A DNA stretch of 64,000 nt from assembly GCA_029379385.1 (NCBI GenBank), contig CM055614.1, forward strand, positions 14,389,528 to 14,453,527, read 5' to 3'. Origin of the DNA: Quillaja saponaria (taxonomy: Eukaryota > Streptophyta > Magnoliopsida > Fabales > Quillajaceae). The notes under the pieces are model-generated. The model made no database searches, was not told where the DNA came from, and saw nothing but the letters and a program-made list of their open reading frames with translations. Position numbers and translations under genes: made by a program. Below, piece by piece: positions 11,141 to 20,936 of this stretch (position 1 is the stretch's first letter; every line of letters starts with the position of its first letter).

Positions 11141-11840
11141 CAAAATTTAGTTTTTTTTTCAAACAACAATATTGTTTCTTGGTCATAATATTTACCACGG
11201 AACCATCACTCAAATTGATAGAGCTATTCAATTCGCTAACAAATTTCCTGATCACATCATTGACAAAATTTGGTTACAAAGATTTCTATGTTGCTTTAAT
11301 TATGTTTTTGATTTCTTTCTAGGAGTTAGTAATCTTATCAAACCTTTGCATGAAAAACTTAAGATTGATCCTCCTCCTTGGTCTGACATCCATACCAATA
11401 TTGTCAAGTAAATTAAGCTTAAGATTAACCATCTACCATGTTTGTATCTCCCTGATGCTAAAACTTTCAAAATTATTGAAATTGATACCTTGGACATTGG
11501 TTATGGTAGCATTCTTAATCAATCCATCAATGGCAAACAACATATCATTGCATATGCATCAAAACATTGGAATTCTGCACAACAAAAATCAAAAAAGAGA
11601 TTTTAGCGACTATTTTGTGCATTTTCAAACTTCAAAGTGATTTACTAAATTAAATTTTTTTTGGTTCAAGTAGATTACAAATCTGTAAAAGATGTTTTAC
11701 AAAAATATGTTAAAAATCTAGTATCAAAACAAATTTTTGCACGATGGTAAGTAATTTTATCTGCTTTTGATTTTGAAATTGAGTATATTAAAGGTAGTTC
11801 CAATTCTATTCCCGATTATCTTACTTGAAAATTCTTACAG
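11141..11840 (+). pseudogene. pararetroviral RNase H (broken)
   Basis: The segment after RT carries the connection region and RNase H: FNYVFDFFLGVSNLIKPLHE (about 11298), PPWSDIHTNIVK, then at about 11460 AKTFKIIEIDTLDIGYGSIL. There the first catalytic Asp seems retained. IAYASKHWNSAQQKSKKRF follows (about 11548), and the C-terminal end reads FDFEIEYIKGSSNSIPDYLT near 11769-11826. It is broken by stops, e.g. at 11409 and 11605. It would degrade the RNA strand during reverse transcription. Confidence 0.8.
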
Positions 11841-13020
11841 GGTAGATAATATATCCTCGTAAAAAGAAAGAAAAAAAGATTGAGCCTCCTCCAAAATCAA
11901 AAACTCAATCCAAAGAAGGACCATCCAATTCCTCAGCTTAATCAATCTAAAGACAATCCAAAGAGTCTTATGCATTTTCCATAAAGAACCTTTTAGCAAT
12001 CCAACAATCAATCCAAAAGCCTCATGTACTTTCAAAACAATCTTGGACAGACATTACTAATGAAGAACAATCAAAGATTGTTGCCCCTCCTAATGCAAAA
12101 GATTGCATCCAGTTCAAATTGGATGACCTAAATCAAGCTATTAGTCATCTAGCCCAATCAGTGACAACGGTACCTTCAGGTAAGGAACTTGTCTCTCAAA
12201 CTTCTCAAATCTCTTATCAAAAAACCCAATCTTTTTATGTGCCAATTTCTTCGGCCCAAACTATCAAATGAAATCCTATTTTTTTACCAATAATCCTCAA
12301 TTAGTTCTTCAAATAGTTTTCGCACCAAACTAACATTTCATCCCCATAGACATTTCAAAAACCAATAAATATTAAGAATTTATTTTGGCTGATAGTGATT
12401 CTGTTTCCATCAAACATTATAAGTCAAAATTGGATGCTAATTTTATTACACATTCTACAATCCAAATCCTTAAGGTAATCCGTCCTTTAGACTAGAAAAC
12501 CGATCTTTTCAAAAAACACAAATTCTCCCAGCCTTTCGATCATATAGATTACAATTATTTGGATTATCAAACAGCCTAGTACAATATTTTCAAATTCCAA
12601 AACAATGATTATAAGCATTCATGACTTATATTTTTCAAAAACAAAGTCCAGTATAATTTCCCTCATTAGTTCTCCTAGTGGTGGTCACTACATGGTACTT
12701 GTAAAAAAACCTTCCAAATGTAATAGCCAATGGCCTACTTTATTTCGAAAAATATTGCAATATACCTGACCATAATCCCATACTATCATATTTTTTTCTC
12801 AAAATTTGCACTAGCATGGATTTATGCATGGCAATATAAATATCCCAAAGACTTCCATAGTCATCAAGGTTCTTTGCAGAAGATGCCTTCCCTTCTCAGG
12901 CAAGATTCAACAAAATGGTGAATAACTTTTAATGCCACAAAAGATTATGTTACTTCAATTAGAAATTGGTTCCAACAAAATCTCCAATTTCTAAAAAACT
13001 CTCCTCCAGAAGTCATTCAA
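11841..13020 (+). pseudogene. pararetroviral region after RNase H, unknown role, part 1
   Basis: This region is Lys/Pro/Ser/Gln-rich at first (KKEKKIEPPPKSKTQSKEGP), then HVLSKQSWTDITNEEQSKIV and KLDDLNQAISHLAQSVTTVP (about 12119-12175), then more diverged stretches up to 13020, all with many stops. The reading resumes beyond the inserted LTR at 16218. In florendovirus-like genomes, a further ORF of unknown function lies in this place; I infer, without proof, that this is its remnant. I recognise no catalytic motif. Confidence 0.45.
13016..13020. repeat. target-site duplication ttcaa, left copy of nested LTR
   Basis: Directly before the LTR start 'tgttataaccc'. The right copy at 16218-16222 reads ctcaa, one transition different, as expected for an old insertion. 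Confidence 0.6.
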
Positions 13021-13110
13021 TGTTATAACCCGATAATTTAATGTACGTGTTAGAATGTTTGTACTATTATAACCTGATATATTTTTCGTACGCGTTGGAA
13101 GGTTGTGCGT
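13021..13110 (+). repeat. tandem duplication of the LTR start
   Basis: 'tgttataacccgat' at 13021 is followed 44 bases on by 'tattataacctgat' (13065), with similar 'gtacg(t/c)gtt' words after each. It looks like a local duplication of the LTR's first 44 bases, since diverged. Confidence 0.55.
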
Positions 13111-13373
13111 AAAAATTATTATGATTAATGTGTGCGAATCTATATACATATAAGTACAGAATGCAAAGATTAAATTTATTACATTATTGAGTGATTCAAA
13201 ATTTTATTTATTTTCTTGTATAAATTTTATAAGTAAATTATACGTGTAAACTAAAGAAATTGGTATGGAAATAATGAATATATATATGTGTGTGTGTATA
13301 CACCTATTTAATATACACCTGAATGCAATATTTCTCCACAAATTAGAAATAGGTTTGACCTTAAAAGTTACTT

Positions 13374-13628
13374 TTGATTTTTTTTACTTTACTCTCCTTT
13401 CTTTTAGCTATGCAGCCGCCTTCTTTCTCTAGAGAATTCCTTGCCAGATTTTTTTACACCTCCACCGCATTGCTTTTCCTTTTCTTGCTCTGTTTTCACC
13501 AAGCTTCCTTGTTCTTGCTTTCCCATGCTATGGCCATGTACCCCTTCATGACAATCACCTCCATAACACCTAACTTAGCTCTACTTCTTGCCGTGTTCAT
13601 TGTCTATGCAAGCTCCAAAAATCTCTAG
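13374..13628 (+). other. hydrophobic 84-aa frame inside an LTR, probably non-coding
   Basis: An open frame with two hydrophobic stretches (ALLFLFLLCFH, LALLLAVFIVYA) but no family likeness. It lies wholly within the solo LTR 13021-16217, in its promoter-leader half. It is listed only because it is open and membrane-like; I take it as chance. Confidence 0.15.
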
Positions 13629-16217
13629 CTGCTGTCCACCCTTGCAACCAAGTAGGATACCTTCTGGTTTTGGCCGTGTAGAAGGATGAAGCTGTCTGGT
13701 TTTATGGCAGCAGCTGGATTCACATTTCCAAACAATTTATGGGTGTGGGGGCGTTGTGTTAAAGGCATGGTTTTAACAGCTCCAAATTGGGATGTTTAAT
13801 AGCCAAAGTAAGTATAAATTTCTGTTTAAGGTTGCTGTCCCTGTTTTGGGGCGGCAACTCTATTGTGTTTTCCTTATTCCTACTTGGTTAATAAGAAATG
13901 GAATGGTGGGATTTTTGGTTAAGCTAGTCATGGCAAACAATAAGAGTATACAACATAAAACTCTTCAATCAGTGAGTCTTGAATAAATAAGCTAAGAATC
14001 CTTTTTAATTAAACATATACTTAGAGTGTTGGTAAGAATTGGAAACGTAAACAAAGGTTAGAACAAGAAATACATACAATAGTTGTAATTAATTATTGGA
14101 AATAAAAAGCTTGAATTAATTAGGAGGCTTGCTAATCTTTCTTCTGTTTTATTAACCTGACCGTGGGTTTCCAATTAGTGGGCATCTAAATTGAAGCTGT
14201 TGGTGAGTAATGGTATGAACAAATGAGAGTTAAGTGGTTTTGAAGGATGTAGGGGCAGATTTCGTGGGTAAAATAAATTCAGTATTTCGAGTATCTTTGG
14301 AGTAGAATTAAATGAAGAGTTCAAAAGATAAAATGTAGCTCATAGTCTTGAAATCTTGTCTGCAAAATTTCGTAGCCTTATTCCAAGTATGTTGTTAGTT
14401 ATAGCTGTTAGACTCCGGTTAGGTCAGGCAGGATTCGTACTGCTCTGTTTTTGGTTCATGTAAGAAATTGAGTAGGTTAAAGATAGATTTTAGGAAAAGT
14501 TTCTAAATAATAAATATAGATAAACTTGTCTATTAACCAACCCAACAAACGGAATTGGATTTCCTTTTTTCTAGAGAAAGTTATGTTCAATTAACTAAGA
14601 TAAGGTCAAAGCTGTCAAAAATCTTGCGTGTTGCACAATTTGATGCAACTTCAAACAATAAACTGTATTGATATAAAAATTTAAAAATTACAAATGATAT
14701 ACCAATATAAATCTACATGTGTCTAGTATTTTATAAATTTTACGGAACTGGATTCGGAGTTTTTTGGAGAAAAATATGACCGTTAAAGTGGACACTGGTC
14801 CAAACCTCAAGTTTGGACAGCTTTAACATTTTTAACTTACTAAATGCTTTCTATTCTTTTCTAATGGTTCCTCCTACCATAGGCTTTGTCAAGATATTTA
14901 AAATGCCTCTTCATTATTAACATTATCACCTAAAGTCTAATCCATATTAATTAACATGTAATAGTTTAAAGGAAAACTTACATAAATAAATCTATATAAG
15001 TTGAGATATAAGTTAGTAAGTAAAAGAGTATAACAATAACGTTTATGAACTAAATATTATTTGAAATTATGAATTTCAGTTCCGGATTCTAAAGTGGACC
15101 AGATGAGACACGTGAATTCGAGGATTGAGCGAGGAATGTAATTCATAATACAGTGAATGGTTAATTGCTGCCTTTAGGGGCTAGATTAATACGTGTGATT
15201 ATATGTTTATTTGAATATGCATGATATATGGAAAATAAGTTAGTAGAGTACTTCAGTAATTTATTTGTATTATGTTTATTTGAGATTGATGGTTGTGTTT
15301 GACATTGGTTGTGATTGATAAGGGCCAACTCGTGAACATTTTTTGGAAAATAATTTTTTTATCTCTGAAATTAAGATCCAGGTGCACCTAGGATACCCTG
15401 ATTTAAAATCATGAGAAATCCTGATTCTGATGAATATTTTTTTAAATTGAGTGCTCAGCCACGGTGGGATGGATTGTGTATGAAAATTAATTTGTTGTGC
15501 GGGCGCATAAATGCCCGGTAGGGGTGGATACTGTTGTGCGGGGCTGGGTCACTCGTTGGCCCTTTGGTTGCTTTGTTTGATATTATTTATCTGATTGATT
15601 TGTGATAGCGTGGATCATGTAAATTATGACTTTATGATGATTATCATGTATACGTGTAACGTGAGTTATGATATGAACAATGTTATATGAGGTTAATATA
15701 TATGTTATACGTTTGTGCTGAGTGATGCTAGTACCCTTTGGGTACGATTTTTCACTCACTGAGTCCGTAGCACTCATCTCTTTTGTGGATAATATTTTTT
15801 TCAGGAGTTCAATATATGGTGTCGCCGAGTTTATGACCTGCCGACAAAGTACGGCAAGGTATTTTTCAGGATCTCATACTTGAAGTTAAGGATGAAAGTT
15901 TGCAGTCACACTTAAGTAGTGGAATGTCAAATTTGGCATGATGTAATAGGCTAGACATTTGTCCTCATGTTATTGTATGAAATTAGAAAAAAAACTTATT
16001 TGTGGTATTTTAAAACATGTTATATAACTTTGCAGTAAGTTGCTAATTGGTTCAGAAAAACAAACTTTTACTACAAATTTTTATTTTATAAAAATTACCT
16101 TTGTTTATTTTTTTGTTGGGTCAAGAGTCGTGGTTATTACTTTGATTTGAATTCAGGGTTACGGAGGTTTGGTTATCCAACCCTTCGGCCAGTCATGCCT
16201 CTGTAAGGGGTGTGACA

Positions 16218-16480
16218 CTCAATTCCTGTAGTAGAAATCTCAGATTTTAGCCAAGCTAGCTTCTTATTCAAAGAAGCAGGAATATCTTCAGAATCTCAAA
16301 ACCTAGTTGAACAAGTAAAAGAACATGCAATGATGAAACTACCTTCGCCCCTCAAAAAATTGACAAAAAACTAGCTTCCAATTCCTCTTCTGGAACTTTA
16401 AGAAATTGTTCTACTGACTATGCCCAATTCAATGAAAAAGAATGTTATGGCATCAATCTTGAAGATGACTAAAACAGTTA
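16218..16480 (+). pseudogene. pararetroviral region after RNase H, part 2
   Basis: After the nested LTR and its target copy, an open reading continues (QASFLFKEAGISSESQNLVE at about 16254-16315), then breaks at stops near 16370. It lies in the same strand and position expected for the end of the last viral frame. This supports the view that 13021-16217 interrupted a formerly continuous region. Confidence 0.5.
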
Positions 16481-16760
16481 AAGTTTTTTGGACATTCACT
16501 ATAACAATCATTGTAGCAAGCTGCGACAGGTTACTGTTACGACATGGAAGTGGCTTTTTACTGTAGTAATTACTATTCAAAATAGTAAATTTCAATTTTC
16601 TATTTAAAGAGAGTTGCATCTCTCATTCAGACAAAGTTTTTCATTTTAGAATTTTCTCCAAGTTTAGTTTGAGAGCTTCCCTAAGTATTCCTCCGGAGTT
16701 GTCCTTCACTTGTATCATTCTATTTTGAATACTACCAATAACATTCAATTTCTGTCTTTA
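16481..16760 (+). promoter_or_regulatory. pararetroviral intergenic region with TATA-like box
   Basis: After the last viral reading there is non-coding DNA with a TATA-like box, tatttaaa, at 16601-16608, followed about 25 bases on by 'ctctcattcagacaaag'. That spacing fits a caulimovirid full-length-transcript promoter and cap region. Upstream (16496-16560) is a short GC-richer stretch ('gcaagctgcgacagg'). The rest would be the leader. I cannot tell whether it still drives transcription. Confidence 0.45.
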
Positions 16761-16764
16761 ATTT

Positions 16765-16900
16765 TTGCATTTCCCTTTCCTGGACTAGTAGGTAGATTAT
16801 CGCCACTTCTCCTTCCTTTTTAATTCATGCATTTGCATTTTCCTTCCCTGAATTAGCATGTAAACCACCACCACTTCTCCTCCCTCTTTATAATTTTTGT
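16765..16900 (+). repeat. two imperfect ~65-base tandem copies
   Basis: 'tgcatttccctttcctggactag' is followed by 'gccacttctccttcctttt', then a second unit runs 'tgcattttccttccctgaattag' to 'ccacttctcctccctcttta'. It lies at the right edge of the viral insert. Confidence 0.6.
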
Positions 16901-16930
16901 ATTTTATTTTATATATTGCATAGCATAATT

Positions 16931-18193
16931 TCCTTATCAATCATGCTACTCCCTACTTTACTACTCTCGTGATCTTCTCCGCTCTTAAAGTCACACCGGT
17001 CCTCTATTTGGTATATATATATTAACATACTTGATTCTTAACTTATTTATTTTATATTCCTAATTAGATTTAAAAGAATTATAACTAATTCATCTCTAAC
17101 TAGTTCTTTAACTTTTCTCTAAACATAATTCATACGATCCTAACATCCACATACATACATCACCTACAAGCTATAAATTCATCATTCTAATTATCAATCT
17201 CACATTTTCAGTCAAACTTATAGGTGCAGGAATTTGTATTCCAAAAGAATACTTGATTAGCAATTAACCCCAAAGTTTAACCTATATACATATCTAATAT
17301 TAATACTACCTAATTCAACCTTTTCTTTCCCTAAACCATTTAATTTCCACTTTTACTCTTTATTCCAACTCCATGTTATTCACCATTTTTGTCTTAACTT
17401 CCAATCCTAATTCATCAACTACCAACATATCAAAGAGCTAATATTAAAACTAAAGAGCCAGAAACAAGGTTGAAGGGAAGCCAAAGAAAATCATTTGCTG
17501 CCAACCATGGAAGCTTGCAAAAAACCTCTAAACCACCATAAAAAATTAATTAATTAATTTAAAAAAAAATGAATAACCTCACTTAAACAACAACAAGATG
17601 ACTAAAACAGAGCATAGGTATTGCAAGCTTGAAACAGGGTACAGCAAAATGATTTGCACTTGAAAGAAACTGTAAAGGAGTGGCTCTTGCTGCCACGGCT
17701 GGACAGCAACATCTCTCAACTACACGGCCAAAACAAAGCAACGCATACCCCTGTTGCAGGCGTTGGTAAAGGTAATCGCCCTACTGGAGGTAACAGGCAA
17801 GCAAGCAAGATAAAACAGAAGAAAAGAAAGAAAACTAGGTTTCTAGATAGAGCTAAGGTACGGCAGAAATGGAGGACTCAAAGTAGCGCTTGGAAGGAGG
17901 AAGCTTGGTAGAATGGAAAGGAGATAAAAAAGGAGGCGGTGGAAGCCAGAAAACTTAAATCAAAAGGATAGTGAAGGAAAAACAAAATAGAAATAAAAGA
18001 TGAGGTTGACATTTGATTCATAAAGTAATGGTATACATTTATCGCTATATATATATATATATATATCTATATCCCATATATATATATATATATAAACATT
18101 TGTCTATTTTAACATAATTCAATTTATTATTGTTTCACTAAAAAAAATATTACAAGCAGTCTAAAATGACAATTAATGTAACGGGTTATCACA
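16931..18193 (-). mobile_element. Tekay-like solo LTR, second part
   Basis: This is the remainder of the LTR begun at 4682. The end 'aacgggttatcaca' matches the 'cgggttataaca' end of the copy at 39011 with one change. Further inside are the purine-rich stretch seen in the other copies and a (TA)n tract near the end, at the same place as in 36480-39011 (38725) and 52145-57170 (57063). It is followed directly by atttc, the right target copy. The left limit is approximate. Confidence 0.8.
18045..18096. repeat. (TA)n microsatellite pair
   Basis: Two (TA)n runs separated by 'tctatatccca', within the LTR end. Confidence 0.9.
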
Positions 18194-18198
18194 ATTTC
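18194..18198. repeat. target-site duplication atttc, right copy
   Basis: Directly follows the LTR end; identical to 4677-4681. Confidence 0.85.
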
Positions 18199-19089
18199 AA
18201 TCCCTTTTTTTGTCTTTCTTCCCTTTCCCTCCTTTCTCATCATTTCCCCCAAAACACTTATTGTGCTACAACAGTAGTACTAGTCAATTATGTGGAATAA
18301 GGAATACGAGGAATATATTTGTTAGCGAGTTGCCAACAGTTTAGGAATTTAACTAAAAAAGTCAGCATTACAATTGAAAATTGAGGAAAAACACACAAGG
18401 CTAACCAATCACCACATATGATGGGATGGAAAACAGGATCGCATGAATTATGACCCCATGAGTGTCGGATAGCCTGATTATTTAAGGCTAAACCTCTGCG
18501 TTTTTCTCTGCAATCAGGCACAATATGTAGGACTCACGGATGGATTTTTCTTATAGGACGGATGACTGACAGAAACATTTGGGTGTGAATTCAGCAAAAA
18601 GAAAGTGAAAAAAAAAAAAGAAAGAAGAATGAAAATAGCATTATCCAAGACATATATTCATGTATGTAAATTTTTAACTATCTGTCCTTGACTCCTTGAG
18701 AATCAATATCTGATTTAATGAAATTAAAGAGTTTGCATCAGACACTTGCAAAGAACCAATCTCAATGGTCTGGTCATCTATGAAAGAGATGAGGACATTG
18801 GTAATAATTTAGAATAGACCTTGTCAAGTGATAATTCAATCCTTAACCTTCATGCTTGTCAAGCCAACAAACTAAACAAAAACATAAATCATATAAACGA
18901 GAATAGAATAAATACGAAATCCTTAAAAATCACCTCTTTCTTGAGAATCTCCGTCTATTTTAATACCCCAGAACATCTAAAATAATCAAAGAAAAATTAA
19001 GAGAAAGAAACAAGAAGACTTCATGGAAGATCAGGGAGTAGGGCATATATCAAACATAAGTGCTGGAGCTGATGAATGTCTAACAAACT
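18199..19089. other. spacer downstream of the TMK-like gene
   Basis: It includes the continuation of the DNA into which the left solo LTR inserted (pyrimidine-rich 18200-18250) and the 3' flank of the receptor-kinase gene. A minus-strand open frame at 18288-18521 has no recognisable likeness. No clear polyadenylation signal could be assigned. Confidence 0.4.
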
Positions 19090-19623
19090 TCACCATGCTT
19101 TTCCTGATGTAAAAGTACTCCGATTCGCAGATTTAGTAGTACTAGGTATGCTTGTCTGGCTGCTGTTGCCAATGGGAAGTGCCGATGAAGTAGAGCCATC
19201 CACCTTGCTCATTCCATCTAAAGCTTGCCACTTCTTGAGAGCTTGAGGTAAGGTCATATCGAAGTCAATCCCATATAAATCATCTTTGTCTTCTTCTGCT
19301 GGTTTCCAGAGCTCAACAAGAGATGATATCACATTCACTGCATGACCAATGTCCGGACGCTGATATGGCTCCCTTGCACAGCAGTGGCCAGCTAATTCAG
19401 CAACAGTGCCTAATACTGGCTAGAGTTTCCTCATCAACATTGATTGTTGGGTCAATTGCCTCTCTTATTTTATCCTTGTTATTATGCATTCTACGGAACC
19501 ATGTGACAAGGTGGAAGGTCTCTTCAGGCTGGCTTTCATCGAGTGCTTTTCTTCCGGTGATCATCTCCATGAGAATTACTCCAAAGCTGTACACATCCAC
19601 CTTTGTAGTCACACGTCCAGTTG
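19090..19623 (-). CDS. TMK-like kinase exon 2 (kinase C lobe and tail)
   Basis: The exon begins after acceptor 'gagcag' with [20 protein letters not shown] (kinase subdomain IX). It continues [20 protein letters not shown] and, past a one-base insertion at about 19407-19415, [20 protein letters not shown]. It ends with the family's tail [23 protein letters not shown] and stop at 19090-19092. The first residue of the exon, split with exon 1, gives Ala where other TMKs have Val. Confidence 0.88.
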
Positions 19624-20936
19624 CTGCTCAGATATTTCATAAATTTTAATTATAGTGAGTTTAAGAATGCTAATTGGGAAAAAAAAAAAGAAAAAAGAAA
19701 TGACATATGCTTGATATGATTATATCCAGCAAAAGAAAAAGAAAAAAAAAAAAAAAGAAACGATTTGAATTAGATAGACAAGCTGAAATGGAAACACTTT
19801 GACATTTGTTATATAAAGAGGGAAAAATGTGCCAGTCACAAGGTAAGTGATGAGCTGAATTTTTATCATAATCTTTGCAACAATGATCCCATGAGTAGAT
19901 TCCTAGGTACTTCTTTAAAATGGTAAAATAGTCATAATGAATTATTGATAATAAACAAGAATCAGAAATCTCCTTAAACTAGCTGTCGTTAATTTCATGA
20001 GCACATGCCAAACATTACTACTTTAATACACCAGCAACCCAAATTTTAAGTCAAAATAAATCTCCTCAAACTTGGTTTTCGGAACTGACTTTATGGCAAT
20101 ACTGCAAGCCATCAATTGAGTACATAAGGCAGACAAAAAAAGTTTAGTCCCTTACTTTCCAAGTGGAATACTAAATTTCAATATATTTGAAAGGAAACAT
20201 AATTTTCACCCTCAAGATCAATCCTTGTTCTCTCATATAGTACTGTAATTGGACATATGATTTACGTACAGTGAAACTTAACTCTCATGATCTTCCCTTT
20301 TATTTTACTGTATCGAGATTCTAGATCCAATCAAGCTGTTGAAAGTTCAGATACAAATTTAGGATACAGTTGATACTTAGAAAAGGTCCCATCACTTCTA
20401 GATAATCATGTAAACTCACTTCTAGCTATTACTTCCAGTCCTGCATAAGGCTATTGGTCCATGTCTACCTAAGGGAGTTTGAGAGAAGGAAATTTGGTAT
20501 CTGGGTTGCAAAAATAAAAACGTAATCAATGTCAATTTGGTAGCTGATGCTTTCTTCCCAGTCCACTATTCTGCTATTTTGATGCTATTGAAATATTATC
20601 TCTAGCAGCTAGGTCTAACATAGTAAAACTGAAGTATAACAGTCTGTTATTGGCAATTCAGATAGTAGCAGTCAAACTGAAAATCTAGATAACATCTAGA
20701 TTAAAAAAACTTATGTCAATATCTTGCTCCCATCTTCCTTGTTTTGCCTATGCTATCTATACCACCAAATCAGATCTTATCTTTTTTATGCTACGATATT
20801 GCTTATGGTGACAATATTTAACTAGCTATGGCCTATGTCTGTGTATAGAAAAGACAACATTTATTATTATCTTATTATTTCTGGCAAGTAATTGCATTTA
20901 GTGTAAGACAATTTACAAAGAAATTCAGAATGTTAC
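19624..20936 (-). other. intron of the TMK-like gene
   Basis: A 1313-base gt..ag intron (5' GTAACATT, 3' GAGCAG) located in the kinase domain right after the APE motif. TMK genes commonly have an intron at this place. It is AT-rich, with A runs at 19681-19700 and 19733-19758, and I saw no gene or transposon end inside. Confidence 0.85.

Larger units (their letters stand above)
13021..16217 (+). mobile_element. Tekay-like solo LTR inside the viral insert
   Basis: It starts 'tgttataacccgata' and ends 'ggggtgtgaca', in the opposite direction to the outer LTR. Inner stretches such as 'caggtgcacctaggat' (about 15378), 'ggatggattgtgta' and 'gttgtgcgggcgcataaatg' (about 15467-15510) are the reverse complement of 5410-5560. 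The two copies are therefore the same subfamily. The near-identical flanks ttcaa/ctcaa and the resumption of viral reading after 16222 show insertion into the virus. At 3197 bases it is longer than its relatives (about 2.5-2.6 kb), partly because the first 44 bases are repeated at 13065. No gag or pol is present. Confidence 0.85.
6200..16930 (+). mobile_element. endogenous plant pararetrovirus (Caulimoviridae), decayed
   Basis: Without the 3.2-kb LTR nested in it (13021-16217), this insert is about 7.5 kb, the size of a whole caulimovirid genome. The order of parts on the plus strand is caulimovirid: leader, movement-protein region, coat-protein region with a Cys-rich finger, aspartic protease, reverse transcriptase, RNase H, a further region, then an intergenic region with a TATA-like box. 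One long polyprotein-like reading order best fits the petuvirus/florendovirus type. It carries dozens of stops and frame changes in every domain, including a changed catalytic residue in RT, so it is a fossil. Both outer junctions are approximate, since they were placed by loss of LTR similarity. Confidence 0.85.

Noticed and set aside
15583..15777. Minus-strand 64-codon frame in the solo LTR
   Set aside because: Inside non-coding LTR sequence; no likeness.
16496..16520. 'cactataacaatcattgtag' as a CACTA transposon end
   Set aside because: No partner end, no subterminal array, and it lies within the viral intergenic region in a context explained by the virus.
19323..19649. Plus-strand open frame of 108 codons
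   Set aside because: It lies antisense to exon 2 of the receptor-kinase gene; its openness is a by-product of that gene's codon use.
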